Below are positions 17,109 to 26,281 of a stretch of DNA of 64,000 bases, one piece after another. A program made the translations under genes and the position numbers. The stretch spans positions 426,501-490,500 of the forward strand of contig NZ_CP015285.1 of assembly GCF_001639105.2 (NCBI RefSeq), given 5' to 3'. How positions within the stretch are numbered: the first letter of the stretch is position 1; every line of letters begins with the position of its first letter. The DNA comes from Azospirillum humicireducens (GTDB lineage Bacteria; Pseudomonadota; Alphaproteobacteria; Azospirillales; Azospirillaceae). The notes beneath the pieces were generated by a model. The model saw only the letters and a list, made by a program, of their open reading frames with translations, was not told the DNA's origin and made no database searches.

Positions 17109-18276
17109 CCAGCAGCCGGTGCGCCAGCAGTGCGCCCATCCCCACCAGCCCGATGGCTCCCATCATCGGCAGGGCGCTGCCGTCGTTCATATGGCCGACG
17201 ACGATGCCGATGATCGCGGCGATGGTCATCTGCGCGAAACCCAGGAGCGAGGAGGCGAGCCCCGCCATGGAGGCATAGGGGCCGACCGCGTTGGCGGTGG
17301 CGTTGGGCAGGGTCAGCCCGGCACCGAGAATGAACAGGAAGACCGGAAGCAGGATGGTCAGCAGATGGACCACGCCGGCCAGCGCCAGCAGACCGCCCAG
17401 GGCTCCGCCGCCGAGCGACAGCAGCGTGCCGATGCGGATCATCCGGCCGCCGCCCAGCCGCGGTGTCAGCCGGCCCGCCAGGAAGGTGCCCAGCATATAG
17501 CCCAGCACCACCGCGCCGAAGCTGGCGCCATACTGCGCCGGGGTCAGGTGCAGCCGGTCGATCAGCACGAAGGACGAGCCCGAGATGAAGGAGAAGATGC
17601 CGCTGTAGGAGAAGGCGACCACCAGCATATAGCCGACGAAACCGCGGTTGCGCAGCAGAAGCAGGGAATTGGCGGCGAGCCGGCCCGGCCGCAGCGCCTC
17701 TTCGTCGCGGTGGGCGTTGGTCTCGCCCAGCATGGACCACACCGCCGCCAGGATGCCGCAGGCGAAAACGGTGAGCAGGACGAAGTTGGCGCGCCAGCCG
17801 AACCATTCCGTCAGCATGCCGCCCAACATCGGCCCAACCGCCGGGGCAAGCGCCATCGCCATCGACATGTAGGCCAGCACCGTCGCCGCCCGGTCGCGGC
17901 CGAAGACATCGCGCACCACCGCCCTCGCCACCACCGGCCCGCAGCAGGCCCCCAGTGCCTGGAAGAAACGGGCGGCGATCAGCCCCTCGATGCTGGTGGC
18001 CATGGCGCAGACGGCGCTGGCCGCCAGATAGACCGCCACCCCGACCAGCAGGGTGGGGCGCCGGCCGAACCGGTCGGACATCGGGCCGTAGACCAGCTGC
18101 GACACCGCGAAGCCGACCAGGAAGATCGACAGGGTCATCTGCACCGTGACGACATCTGTGTCGAAAATCCGGACCAGCGCCGGCAGCGCCGGCAGATACA
18201 GGTCGGTGGACAGCGGACCGAAGGCGACCAGGGCGGTCAGCAGCACGCGGATCGGCAGGGAGTCTGGACGGGGCAT
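17074..18276 (-). CDS. Bcr/CflA-family multidrug MFS exporter
   Basis: The 400-residue protein has 12 hydrophobic segments, the N-terminal MPRPDSLPIRVLLTALVAFGPLSTDLYLPALP typical of Bcr/CflA drug resistance transporters, the MFS motif A GPMSDRFGRRPTLL between segments 2 and 3, and motif C-like APAVGPMLGGMLTEWFGWR in segment 5. It would export drugs or amino-acid-like compounds by proton antiport. The 3' end overlaps the convergent mgtC-like gene by 35 bases. No regulator is adjacent. Confidence 0.88.
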   Translation of the reverse strand: MPRPDSLPIRVLLTALVAFGPLSTDLYLPALPALVRIFDTDVVTVQMTLSIFLVGFAVSQLVYGPMSDRFGRRPTLLVGVAVYLAASAVCAMATSIEGLIAARFFQALGACCGPVVARAVVRDVFGRDRAATVLAYMSMAMALAPAVGPMLGGMLTEWFGWRANFVLLTVFACGILAAVWSMLGETNAHRDEEALRPGRLAANSLLLLRNRGFVGYMLVVAFSYSGIFSFISGSSFVLIDRLHLTPAQYGASFGAVVLGYMLGTFLAGRLTPRLGGGRMIRIGTLLSLGGGALGGLLALAGVVHLLTILLPVFLFILGAGLTLPNATANAVGPYASMAGLASSLLGFAQMTIAAIIGIVVGHMNDGSALPMMGAIGLVGMGALLAHRLLVIPAAQGGRSA

Positions 18277-18393
18277 GGCAGGGGAGGGTACCGCGGCGGA
18301 AAGCGAGGATGGGGCCGCACTGTATCAGACGAAACCACCCGCGCCAGCGGCGATCGCTGCGAGGCAGACCCGCAGACCCGCTGCGCCGCAGCG

Positions 18394-18570
18394 TCACTTT
18401 GCCGGCAGCACCATGCGGATGCAGCGCGACAGCACCGTGTTGCCGGTCATCTCGCGGTAGTTCTGGATGACGACCGGCTCGGCCGCCTTGCACTGTTCCA
18501 TGCTGGCGAACTCCAGCGTGGTCGGACCGCCCTGGTTCAGGATGAACAGCAGCATCAGAACCCGTTCCAT
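18394..18570 (-). CDS. small hypothetical protein downstream of ribF
   Basis: A 58-residue ORF beginning MERVLMLLFILNQGGPTTLEF. It has a short hydrophobic N terminus, then a soluble part with two cysteines (MEQCKAAEP and LSRCIRM). It starts 13 bases after the ribF stop on the same strand, so it is probably co-transcribed. GAGAAAAGGG upstream is a reasonable ribosome site. I know no defined family; the hydrophobic start plus paired Cys could mean a secreted or membrane-associated small protein. Confidence 0.5.
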   Translation of the reverse strand: MERVLMLLFILNQGGPTTLEFASMEQCKAAEPVVIQNYREMTGNTVLSRCIRMVLPAK

Positions 18571-18583
18571 CCCTTTTCTCCCG

Positions 18584-19525
18584 TCAGCCGGCGGCCAGAA
18601 CCGCGCGGGCGGCGGCGGCATCCTGAACGATCTGGTCCTTCAGCGCGTCGAAACTTGGGAACTTCATCTCCGGCCGCAGGAAATCGACCATCTGAACCCG
18701 CAGATGCAGATCGTACAGATTCAGGTCGACGTCGAACAGGTGGGCTTCCAGCCGGGCCACGGTGCCGTCCACGGTGGGGCGGGCGCCCAGGTTGGCGACG
18801 CCCGGCAGCCAGACGGTCTCGCCGCCGCGGTCGATGCCGGCGCGCACCGCATAGACTCCGAAGGCCGGGCGCAGATACTCGCCCAGCTCGATGTTGGCGG
18901 TGGGAAAGCCGATGGTGCGACCGCGCTGGTCGCCATGGACGACGCGCCCCTCGATCTCCCAGGGATGGCCCAGCACATGGGCCGCCTCGCGCGGCCGGCC
19001 GGCGACCAGCGCGTCGCGCACGCGGGTGGAGGAGTAGACCCCGCCCTCGGCGTCGGACACCGGGCCGACCTCGGTCACGCCGAAACCCTGGGCGCGGCCG
19101 GCGCGCAGCAGGAAGGCCGGGTCGCCCGACCGCTTGTGTCCGAACAGGAAATCATAGCCGCAGACGACATGCCGGACGCCCAGCCCGCCGATCAGGATTT
19201 CATCGACGAAGGCCTGTGCGGACTTGTGGCGGAAACCGTCGTCGAAATGGCAGACGATCAACTGGTCGACGCCCAGAGCCTCGATATGCCGGATCTTGAC
19301 GCGGAAGGGCGTCAGCCGGAAGGGCGGGTCGTCGGGACGGAAGACGCTGCGTGGGTGCGGTTCGAAGGTGACGACGGCCGACGGTGCGCCCAAATCGGCC
19401 GCAAGGCGCTGGGCGGTGCCGATGACCGTCTGATGCCCGCGGTGCACGCCGTCGAAATTGCCGAGCGCCACGACGGCGCCCCGCTCTTCGGCCGGCAGGT
19501 CGGCGGTGTGTCTGTACAGTCGCAT
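18584..19525 (-). CDS. ribF: bifunctional riboflavin kinase / FAD synthetase
   Basis: The 313-residue protein has an N-terminal FAD synthetase domain of the nucleotidyltransferase type (VVALGNFDGVHRGHQTVI, VVTFEPHPRSVF, VVCGYDFLFGHKRSGD, VYSSTRVRDALVAG) and a C-terminal riboflavin kinase domain (GRVVHGDQRGRTIGFPTANIEL, GVYAVRAG, GARPTVDG, LEAHLFDVDLNLYDLHLRVQMVDFLRPE). It phosphorylates riboflavin to FMN and adenylates FMN to FAD. A hairpin lies upstream at 19590-19616. Confidence 0.95.
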   Translation of the reverse strand: MRLYRHTADLPAEERGAVVALGNFDGVHRGHQTVIGTAQRLAADLGAPSAVVTFEPHPRSVFRPDDPPFRLTPFRVKIRHIEALGVDQLIVCHFDDGFRHKSAQAFVDEILIGGLGVRHVVCGYDFLFGHKRSGDPAFLLRAGRAQGFGVTEVGPVSDAEGGVYSSTRVRDALVAGRPREAAHVLGHPWEIEGRVVHGDQRGRTIGFPTANIELGEYLRPAFGVYAVRAGIDRGGETVWLPGVANLGARPTVDGTVARLEAHLFDVDLNLYDLHLRVQMVDFLRPEMKFPSFDALKDQIVQDAAAARAVLAAG

Positions 19526-19589
19526 GCGCGCCCCGGTGCTGTGGGCGGACCCCGGCGGGTCCGCTTGCTCGGGCGTCTATATAGACCGA

Positions 19590-19616
19590 CGCCGGCGCGG
19601 GGTAAACGCGCCGGCG
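19590..19616 (-). terminator. GC-rich hairpin between the MaoC gene and ribF
   Basis: A perfect 10-bp stem CGCCGGCGCG / CGCGCCGGCG with a seven-base loop lies 40 bases after the maoC-like stop codon. No U run follows, so it may slow or stabilise the transcript rather than end it cleanly. Confidence 0.45.
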
Positions 19617-19655
19617 CTGTCCTGCCGCCCGAAGGAGCGGCCGGGCGTCGAAAAA

Positions 19656-20105
19656 TCAGCCGCGGGACGGAACCATCAGCAGCGCTTCGCCTTCCACCAC
19701 CACGGTCTCGCCGACGGTGCAGACGGTCTTGATGACGCAGCGGCGCTTTTCCGGGATCAGTTCGGTGATGGTGGCGCGGGCGGTGACGGTGTCGCCGGCG
19801 CGGACCGGCGCCTTGAACTTCAGCGTCTGGCTCATGTAGATGCAGCCCGGTCCCGGCAGCTTGGTGCCCAGCACGGCCGAGATGAAGCCAACCGTCAGCA
19901 TGCCGTGGGCGATGCGGCCCTGGAACATGGTGGTGGCGGCGTATTCCTGGTTGATGTGGACCGGGTTGGTGTCGCCGGAAATGCCTGCGAACAGGACGAT
20001 GTCTGCTTCCGTCACCGTCTTGGCGAAGCTTGCCGTCATGCCGACGGACAGGTCTTCGATGCAATAGCCTTCGGTATCCTTGCGGACCTGACGCACGTCG
20101 TCCAT
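19656..20105 (-). CDS. MaoC-like (R)-specific enoyl-CoA hydratase
   Basis: A 149-residue hot-dog-fold protein with the hydratase-2 motif: FAGISGDTNPVHINQEYAATTMFQGRIAHGMLTVGFISAVLGTKLPGPG, containing the catalytic Asp and His (D-x4-H). It fits the short PhaJ/MaoC class that hydrates crotonyl-CoA-type esters and can feed (R)-3-hydroxyacyl-CoA to polyhydroxyalkanoate synthesis. The start at 20105 is chosen because AGAGGAA precedes it; the frame is open to 20153. It stands as a single gene. Confidence 0.85.
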   Translation of the reverse strand: MDDVRQVRKDTEGYCIEDLSVGMTASFAKTVTEADIVLFAGISGDTNPVHINQEYAATTMFQGRIAHGMLTVGFISAVLGTKLPGPGCIYMSQTLKFKAPVRAGDTVTARATITELIPEKRRCVIKTVCTVGETVVVEGEALLMVPSRG

Positions 20106-20570
20106 CGCAGCAATTCCTCTTTCTCTCGGTGCCTGTTCCGGCGTCTGACGCACTGGCGCCGCGCCGTTCGCTGCAATGCGTCATGTGCACCGCAGCGATG
20201 GGAATGGCACCACGTCTCCTCCAAAAATGCAAAAAAATCTCTAACGTTCCGCACAAGACCGCGGTGAAGGCGACCTCGCCCTTCGGAACGCTTGCTCGCA
20301 ATGGAAGGGCGCATTGCGCGGCCGGATTACTTCCAGCGGAGGGAAGAAAGGTGGAATCTTCGACCGATCAACAGCTTAACGCAAACTCCTCCCGGCTTTC
20401 GTCCCTTGCGGCAGGCGGTGGCGCGACTTTTGGACGCCGCTCCATCCCACAATGGCAAAGTCCGTTTCTTTTCAATCGATTGACTGTTCGGAGACTGTTG
20501 GTTCGGCGGCGCAATAAACTCCGGTTAGCGGGCGCGGCGAATCGGGAGCCGTCTTCGCCGCACTGCATCA
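20106..20570. other. intergenic region between rlpA and the MaoC gene
   Basis: About 465 bases contain no gene I can support. Short ORFs here (for example a 63-codon frame at 20292) lack ribosome sites and protein-like composition. The stretch is somewhat AT-richer near 20215-20240 (CAAAAAAATCTC), probably the promoter of the leftward MaoC gene. I see no clear terminator for rlpA. Confidence 0.5.
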
Positions 20571-21158
20571 TTACTTGCCCGATCCGGAGTGCGACACTGT
20601 GTCGCTGCCGGTGCCGCCACTGGTGCCGGCGCTATCGCTGCGGCGGCTTTCACGGTCGGCAACCTGCCGGTCGGGGGTGAGTTGCTCGACCTTCGCCTCG
20701 ACCTTGTCGCGGGCGGTGTCGGTCGGCTGCTCCGACGGCTTGACCTCGACGGTGACGGGGGCGGTTCCGTCCTCGATCATGTCCAGTTTCCTGGCGGCGG
20801 AGCGTGACAGATCGATCACCCGGCCGTCGACATAGGGGCCGCGGTCGTTGACGATGACATCGACGCTCTTGCCGTTGTCCTCGTTCGTAACCGTGGCCTT
20901 GGCGCCGAGCGGCAGCGTGCGCGAAGCCGCGGTCGCCTTGTTCTGGTTCATCGGCTCGCCGCTGGCAGTGGTGCGGCCGTGGAATTTCTGGCTGTAGAAG
21001 GACGCCTCCCCCTTGTGGACGAGGATATCCTCGCCATCCTCATGCTGCTCCACGCGCACGGGCGGAACCTTGGCCTTTTCGTTCGCCAGCACCGGGACGG
21101 CGGTCCCGCTCAGGGTCGTGGCGGCAATCGCCAGGACGATGATTCGCATTGTCTTCAT
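20571..21158 (-). CDS. rlpA: RlpA-like septal ring lytic transglycosylase
   Basis: The 195-residue protein has a Sec signal peptide (MKTMRIIVLAIAATTLSGTAVPVLA) and the double-psi beta-barrel of RlpA: GEASFYSQKFHGRTTASGE, MTAASRTLPLG-like ATAASRTLPLGAKATVTN, and VIVNDRGPYVDGRVIDLSRSAARKL with the catalytic Asp. RlpA cleaves glycan strands lacking stem peptides during division. The C-terminal part is a charged, Ser/Gly-rich tail without the SPOR domain found in E. coli RlpA. The start at 21158 is fixed by a GGAGGT ribosome site; the very long open frame upstream is an artefact of GC-rich DNA. Confidence 0.88.
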   Translation of the reverse strand: MKTMRIIVLAIAATTLSGTAVPVLANEKAKVPPVRVEQHEDGEDILVHKGEASFYSQKFHGRTTASGEPMNQNKATAASRTLPLGAKATVTNEDNGKSVDVIVNDRGPYVDGRVIDLSRSAARKLDMIEDGTAPVTVEVKPSEQPTDTARDKVEAKVEQLTPDRQVADRESRRSDSAGTSGGTGSDTVSHSGSGK

Positions 21159-21326
21159 CGGTACACCTCCAACGGCGCACCAACACCAGCCAAGGAAAAG
21201 AGTTCCATTGCGGATCATGTCCAAGGTCTCATTGCTATTTCCGGTTTCGTGCGTCTTGATGAATTCGGGTGGATTGTCCGCAGGGGCGCTCTTACAGTCC
21301 GAAGTGCAACGTCGAGGGGAGAGAAT

Positions 21327-22361
21327 ATGGCCGACGAGTCCGCCTGGACTGCATCCGGGGTCATGCCGGACCTGCGCCATGTGGAGATGCGGTCTGTCGC
21401 GATGGCCGACGGGGCGCGGTTGCGGGTCGCCGTCTGGCCGAAGCCGGAACGGGGGCGCGGCACGGCGCTGGTGCTGACCGGCCGTGCCGAGTTCATTGAG
21501 AAATATGCGGAGACGGCGACCGCATTGACGGCCCGCGGCTTTCGGGTCGTCGCGCTCGACTGGCGCAACCAGGGCCTGTCGGACCGGCCCCTGGCCAATC
21601 GGCAGATCCACCATCTGAGCGATTTCGCGCTGCTGGTCGACGACCTGGATAGCGTGTACCGGCAGATCGTGGCGCCCGTCGCCGCGGAAACCGGCGGGCC
21701 GCTGATCCTGCTGGCGCATTCCATGGGCGGCCTCGTGGCGACGCTGGCGCTGGCCCGCCATGCCGGCGACGATCCCGGCCGTTATGCCGCCGTGCTGCTG
21801 GCGGCGCCGATGTACGCCATCCACACCGCACCGCTGCCGCGCCGGCTGGCGCGGGCGCTGGCCTGCCTGGGGCTCGCCTGTGGATGGGGTGCCCGCTATG
21901 CACTGTGGCAGGGCGATTACGATCCGGCGGAGGCCGTTTTCCGGCCTGACAACAGGATCACCGCCGATCCGCGGCGCTTCGCCGCCTTCCATACCCCCTA
22001 CGTCAAGCGGCCGGAGATGCGCGTCGGCGGCGTCAGCTTCGCCTGGGTGGCGGCGGCGCTGGATGCGGAGGATGCGCTGGGCCGCGGCGACCTGCCGCTG
22101 GAGCGGGTGCGGACGCCTGTCCTGCTGTTGAGCGCGCCCGGCGACCGGGTGGTCCGGGCGGAGCTTCACCGCAGGGTCGCCGCCCGGCTCGGCAACGCCC
22201 ATCTTGTCGAGTATCCCGGCGCGAAGCACGAACTGCTGATGGAGTGCGACGCCATCCGCGACCGGGTTTGGACCGACATCGACGACTTCCTCGACAGGAC
22301 GCTTGATCCCGTGCCCGGCCACAAGACACTTGCGCCGTCCGGCGGCTCTGTCGTCGGATAG
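21327..22361 (+). CDS. PldB-like lysophospholipase / alpha-beta hydrolase
   Basis: A 344-residue serine-aminopeptidase S33-type hydrolase: LVLTGRAEFIEKYAETATALTARGFRVVALDWRNQGLS, nucleophile elbow LLAHSMGGLVATLA, acid in LLLSAPGDRVV and His in YPGAKHELLMECD. These are the typical features of the lysophospholipase L2 (PldB)/monoglyceride lipase group, acting on lysophospholipids or monoacylglycerols. The start at 21327 is backed by GAGGGGAGAG. It is divergent from rlpA and is followed after 30 bases by the DUF6352 gene, probably in one operon. Confidence 0.85.
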   Translation: MADESAWTASGVMPDLRHVEMRSVAMADGARLRVAVWPKPERGRGTALVLTGRAEFIEKYAETATALTARGFRVVALDWRNQGLSDRPLANRQIHHLSDFALLVDDLDSVYRQIVAPVAAETGGPLILLAHSMGGLVATLALARHAGDDPGRYAAVLLAAPMYAIHTAPLPRRLARALACLGLACGWGARYALWQGDYDPAEAVFRPDNRITADPRRFAAFHTPYVKRPEMRVGGVSFAWVAAALDAEDALGRGDLPLERVRTPVLLLSAPGDRVVRAELHRRVAARLGNAHLVEYPGAKHELLMECDAIRDRVWTDIDDFLDRTLDPVPGHKTLAPSGGSVVG

Positions 22362-22391
22362 GCGCCTTCAGGACCAGAGGTGCCCCTCAGC

Positions 22392-23405
22392 ATGACCGAT
22401 TTCTGGACGGCGTCCGGCTTCCACCTGTTGGCCCGCGATGCCGACAACCATCTGGCGGTGACGCCCGATTTCCTGCGCGCCTATCTGCTGCGGCCCGAGA
22501 TGCGCCCGCCGGAGGAGGCCTGCGACGCCGAGCGCACGCTGCACGCCGCCTTGCTGGACGATCCGGCGCGGACGGTGCCGGCCCCGCTGCTCGACGCCAT
22601 CGCCGATGCGGATGCGCGGGAGAATTTCCAGGTCTGGCTGGCCTTCCGCGACCGGCTGCTGGCCGCCGGGACTTTGGAGGGCTGCTACATCCGCCTGTTC
22701 CGCGAGGGTGCCCGCGGCGTGCCCGGCCTGTTCATCGACCAGCTGGCCCACGCCATCCTGCGCGGCATCCTGGACGGAACCCCGTCGGGCCTGCGCGCCC
22801 GTGCCGGCGAACTGTTCTTCCGCGAGCAGACGGTGTCTGTCGACGACGGCCGCGTCCGCGTCGCCGATGCTGAAACGGTGGAGACCATGGCGGCTTCGGG
22901 CGGCTTCGGCTCTCTCGGCCGTCTGGTGGTGGAGGCCGGAACCGCCCCCCGCAGTGTCGATCTGGACATCCTGGACGAGACCAACCACCCGCTCTACTGG
23001 GGCCGCGACGCCCGGCACGACACCGTGCTGGACATCACCTTCGCCGCCGCCGGTCTCGACGCGCTGGCCCGCGTGCTGGAGGCCTGGATCGCGCATTTCC
23101 TCGGCGTGACGGTCGGCATCCAGCCGGTGCAGAACATCCGCGACGACCGCTGGGTCTGGCATGTCGGGCTCGACAGCTCCGCGACTTCGATCCTCAACGA
23201 CCTCTACAACGGTGTGGAGGTGGGAGAGGACCGGCTGGCCCGCATCCTCGCCCTGTTCCGCCTGGACTTCGCCGACCCCGCCGCCATGCGCTCCGACCTC
23301 GCCGGCCGGCCGGTCTATCTCGGGCTGGCGATGACGGAAGGGCGGCGGCTGAAGCTGAAGCCGCAGAATTTGCTGGTGAATCTGCCGCTGGCTTCGGTGG
23401 CGTGA
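22392..23405 (+). CDS. DUF6352-like conserved hypothetical protein
   Basis: A 337-residue soluble protein beginning MTDFWTASGFHLLARDADNHLAVTPDFLRAYLLRPEM. It has no signal peptide, membrane segments or recognisable catalytic motif. I associate it, with moderate certainty, with a conserved proteobacterial family of unknown function (DUF6352). The C-terminal half includes VQNIRDDRWVWHVGLDSSATSILNDLYNG. It probably shares a transcript with the lysophospholipase gene 30 bases upstream. A GC-rich palindromic repeat follows its stop. Confidence 0.6.
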   Translation: MTDFWTASGFHLLARDADNHLAVTPDFLRAYLLRPEMRPPEEACDAERTLHAALLDDPARTVPAPLLDAIADADARENFQVWLAFRDRLLAAGTLEGCYIRLFREGARGVPGLFIDQLAHAILRGILDGTPSGLRARAGELFFREQTVSVDDGRVRVADAETVETMAASGGFGSLGRLVVEAGTAPRSVDLDILDETNHPLYWGRDARHDTVLDITFAAAGLDALARVLEAWIAHFLGVTVGIQPVQNIRDDRWVWHVGLDSSATSILNDLYNGVEVGEDRLARILALFRLDFADPAAMRSDLAGRPVYLGLAMTEGRRLKLKPQNLLVNLPLASVA

Positions 23406-23420
23406 GGGTATCGCTGCGGG

Positions 23421-23489
23421 TGCCCTCTCCCTAACCCTCTCCCGCGAAGCGGGGGAGGGAGGGACCCGCGAAGCGGGAGGGAGGGGGCA
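23421..23489. repeat. GC-rich palindromic intergenic repeat, copy 1
   Basis: The sequence has the core CCCTCTCCCTAACCCTCTCC followed by CGCGAAGCG and GGGGGAGGGAGGG, then a second short palindrome and GGGAGGGAGGGGGC. It is one of four related copies in this window (also near 30.6, 48.4 and 52.0 kb), each between genes. This one is the shortest. Confidence 0.75.
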
Positions 23490-23496
23490 ATCGCAT

Positions 23497-24657
23497 TCAC
23501 CCCCCCAATACCGCCCCCACCGGCTTCAGCGGCTCATGTGCGTCGAACAGGATCTTCAGGATCGCCAGGATGGGCACGGCCAGCAGCGCGCCCGGTATGC
23601 CCCACAGCCAGCCCCAGAACAGGATCGACACGAACACCGCGATGGGATTCAGCGATAGCCGCCGGCCGACGATCATCGGCGTCAGGAAGTTGCCCTCGAT
23701 GGTGGTCAGCGCCACGAAGGACAGGGGCGGCAGCAGGATGGTGCCCAGCCCGTCGAAGGTGAGGACCGACACCAGGAACAGGACGCCGGTCATCACCGCC
23801 GGCCCGATGAAGGGGATGTAGTTGGCCACCGCCACCAGCACCCCCCACAGCGCCGGGTTGGGCAGCCCCCACAGCCACATGAGCAGACCGGTGGCGATGC
23901 CCAGCGCCGCGTTGATCACGGTGATGGTCAGCAGATAGACGGCGATGTTCTGCTGCAGCGTCGCCGCGACCATGGCGTAATGCACGCGATCGTCGACGTT
24001 GCGCATGGTGCCGATCAGCGCCTCCAGCGAATGGCGGCCTCTCGCCAGGAAGAAGTACAGCAGGACCTGCAGGATCAGGACATTGACGATCACCGCTTCG
24101 ACCTGGCTGACCGCCTGTTCCATCAGCGACGGACCGCGCAGCACCACCTCGCGCACCGGTCCGCCCTCGTTTCCGGTCTCCTTGGCGATCTGTTCGATCT
24201 GGCGCGAGGCCTCGCGGGCCCGTTCGATGCCGGCGCGGATGTCGCCCAGCTTGAACTCCAGCTCGTGCAGGACGCGCGGCATGCGGTTCACCCACTCGGC
24301 CGCCGGAGCCGACAGGGTGTAGACCGCCAGCAGCACGCTGCCGAACAGTGTGATCACCATGATGGCGGCGCCGATCCCTTCCGGAATGCCGACGCGGTAG
24401 AGCGCGCGGACCAGCGGCCGCAGCAGGAAGCTGAGGATCAGCGCCAGCATGATCGGCAGCAGGACTTCGCGTCCGAAATACAGCGCGAACAGCACGGCGA
24501 TCACGAACAGCCCGACGGCGGCGATGGTCAGCGGGTCGCGGCGGTTGCCGGGCGGGGGCAGGGGCTCCGTCACCGGCTCGGGCGTTCCGGGAAGCGGGGC
24601 CTCGGGGGCGGGTGGAAGCGCAGGGGGAACCGAGGCGAGCGGGCTGCGGTCTGTCAT
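23497..24657 (-). CDS. AI-2E/PerM-family transporter
   Basis: A 386-residue membrane protein of the AI-2 exporter (PerM/TqsA) family. A Pro-rich cytoplasmic N terminus is followed by hydrophobic pairs, a long amphipathic central segment (RMPRVLHELEFKLGDIRAGIERAR), then VAVANYIPFIGPAVMTG and FLTPMIVGRRLSLNPIAVFVSILFWGWLWGIPGALLAVPIL, the family's C-terminal signature. Members export autoinducer-2-like or other small molecules; the substrate here is unknown. The start at 24657 (ATGACAGACCGC) is chosen because the frame further upstream is not membrane-like and overlaps the divergent creA. Confidence 0.85.
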   Translation of the reverse strand: MTDRSPLASVPPALPPAPEAPLPGTPEPVTEPLPPPGNRRDPLTIAAVGLFVIAVLFALYFGREVLLPIMLALILSFLLRPLVRALYRVGIPEGIGAAIMVITLFGSVLLAVYTLSAPAAEWVNRMPRVLHELEFKLGDIRAGIERAREASRQIEQIAKETGNEGGPVREVVLRGPSLMEQAVSQVEAVIVNVLILQVLLYFFLARGRHSLEALIGTMRNVDDRVHYAMVAATLQQNIAVYLLTITVINAALGIATGLLMWLWGLPNPALWGVLVAVANYIPFIGPAVMTGVLFLVSVLTFDGLGTILLPPLSFVALTTIEGNFLTPMIVGRRLSLNPIAVFVSILFWGWLWGIPGALLAVPILAILKILFDAHEPLKPVGAVLGG

Positions 24658-24781
24658 CGCGGTGGCCGGACCTCCGAAGGACGGCGCTTGACGGTGGCGC
24701 CGGACCCTCCGATCTAGGGGGGTGTTTTGCCGGACCGCGCTTCCTGCGGTCCCGCCCGTCCTTGCCGGAGACCCAGTCGCG

Positions 24782-25306
24782 ATGCGCAGCCCGTTTCCCC
24801 TGATGAACGTTTCCGCCGGCCTTTTGGTTCTGGGCCTGCTGGCCGCCGGGTTTCCGCTCCGCTCCGCGGCGGCGGACGAGGTGGTCGGGCGCTTCTCCAA
24901 CGACTGGACCGGCAACGGGCTCCAGGTGCAGGCCATCGAGGATCCCGGCGTGAAGGGCGTCACCTGCCATCTGGTCGATTTCGACCGCAGCCTGATCGAC
25001 CGGCTGAGCAAGGGCAACTGGTTCGAGGACCCGTCCAACGCCTCCATCGCCTGCCGCCAGACCGGTCCGATCACCGTCGGCGACATCGAGCTGTCGCAGA
25101 AGGGGGAGGAGGTCTTCTCCGAACGGAAAAGCCTGATCTTCAAATCGATCGCCATCCGCCGCATCTACGACCGGCCGAACGACACGCTGGTTTATGTGGT
25201 GTACAGCCGGCAGGTGAAGGACGCATCCGCCAAGATGTCGATCTCCACCGTGCCGCTGTTCAGCGCCAACGCCACCTGGACAAAGGGCAAGCCGCCGGCG
25301 AAGTGA
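24782..25306 (+). CDS. creA: CreA-family exported protein
   Basis: A 174-residue protein with a signal peptide (LMNVSAGLLVLGLLAAGFPLRSAAA) and the CreA family core: DEVVGRFSNDWTGNGLQVQAIEDPGVKGVTCHLVDFD, then SNASIACRQTGPI with two conserved cysteines and LVYVVYSRQVKDASAKMSISTVPLF. CreA is a periplasmic protein of unknown function originally named for its position in the E. coli cre region. The start at 24782 is favoured because it places the signal peptide properly. Confidence 0.85.
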   Translation: MRSPFPLMNVSAGLLVLGLLAAGFPLRSAAADEVVGRFSNDWTGNGLQVQAIEDPGVKGVTCHLVDFDRSLIDRLSKGNWFEDPSNASIACRQTGPITVGDIELSQKGEEVFSERKSLIFKSIAIRRIYDRPNDTLVYVVYSRQVKDASAKMSISTVPLFSANATWTKGKPPAK

Positions 25307-25312
25307 GGGTGC

Positions 25313-26281
25313 TTACCCGACGATCCGGCCCAGACGCACCGCCGTCTGGCCGGACTTCACCCGGCGGGCGGGCATGATCAGGACGCAGTCGTCGTAGGGG
25401 GTCAGGATGGCGCGGCCATCGTCCCAGCCGATGACGGTGCCGGCGCGGCCGATCACCTCCATGCCGATGAAGGGAGCGGTGAAGCGGAAACGCTCGCTGG
25501 CGGCGGTGACGGCGTCGGTGACCTCGACCACCCGCTGCGGGTCGGTGCGCGGGCGCAGGCGCGGACCGTTTCCCTGCCGGCCGATCATGTCCGGATCGGT
25601 CATTTCCAGGCCGAGCAGCAGGCGCAGGCAGCTTTCCAGCGCGACCGTCGCCGTCTCTGCCCGCCAATGCTGGCCGCATTCGACCAGGATCGCGGTGCGC
25701 GACCCCTCCGCCTCGGCGAAGCTGCCATAGTCGATCAGCCGCTTCCCCCCGGCATGCCCGCCGTCCGCCACCACCCAGGCCGGATAGCCCAGGCCGAGCG
25801 CCAGGTCCCGCCCGCGCGTGGTCCGCCCGCACAGGGTCAGCGGAGCCGTGTCCGCGGTCATCGAATGGAGGTCGAGCAGCAGATCCGCGGAATCATAGAC
25901 CGGACGCAGCGCACGGGCGCGCCGCAGTTCCACGCTGTCGCGCCGGCCGTCGAGATGGTCGGCTGACCACAGCCGGTTGAAATCCTCGTCCAGATAGCGC
26001 GAGGCGTAGGGGTTCTGGCGATCGAATGTGGCGTAGGCGGCGGTGTTGGCGAAGACGAAGGTCAGCCGCCCGCGCTTCGGCCGCAGACCCATGCGCAACA
26101 GGGCGTCCAGCGCGATGGCGCCCCCCAGTTCGTTGCCGTGGACGAGTGCGTTCAGCACCACATGCGGACCCGGCTCCGCCGCGGACAGGCTGGTGACGTG
26201 GTCGATGCCGGTGTTGCCGCGCCGGTAGGGCGCGATGTCCGGCGGCGTGAGTTCGACGGGAGCGAAGAGGGGATCGGTCAA
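25313..26281 (-). CDS. succinylglutamate desuccinylase/aspartoacylase-family amidohydrolase
   Basis: A zinc carboxypeptidase-fold protein with VVLNALVHGNELGGAIALDALLRMG (H-x2-E metal ligands) and DLLLDLHSMTADT (third His), as in the AstE/AspA family, which releases acyl groups from N-acyl amino acids. The C terminus has the usual beta-barrel (PFIGMEVIGRAGTVIGWDDG). The start is uncertain: the frame is open to an ATG at 26443, but the extra 54 residues do not look like protein, so TTG at 26281 (LTDPLFAPVELTPP) is preferred. It is convergent with creA and divergent from the HutG-like gene. Confidence 0.78.
   Translation of the reverse strand: MTDPLFAPVELTPPDIAPYRRGNTGIDHVTSLSAAEPGPHVVLNALVHGNELGGAIALDALLRMGLRPKRGRLTFVFANTAAYATFDRQNPYASRYLDEDFNRLWSADHLDGRRDSVELRRARALRPVYDSADLLLDLHSMTADTAPLTLCGRTTRGRDLALGLGYPAWVVADGGHAGGKRLIDYGSFAEAEGSRTAILVECGQHWRAETATVALESCLRLLLGLEMTDPDMIGRQGNGPRLRPRTDPQRVVEVTDAVTAASERFRFTAPFIGMEVIGRAGTVIGWDDGRAILTPYDDCVLIMPARRVKSGQTAVRLGRIVG

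Noticed and set aside
24658..25164. Upstream extension of the AI-2E transporter frame to 25164
   Set aside because: The extension lies antisense to creA, is not membrane-like, and an ATG at 24657 gives a typical family length.
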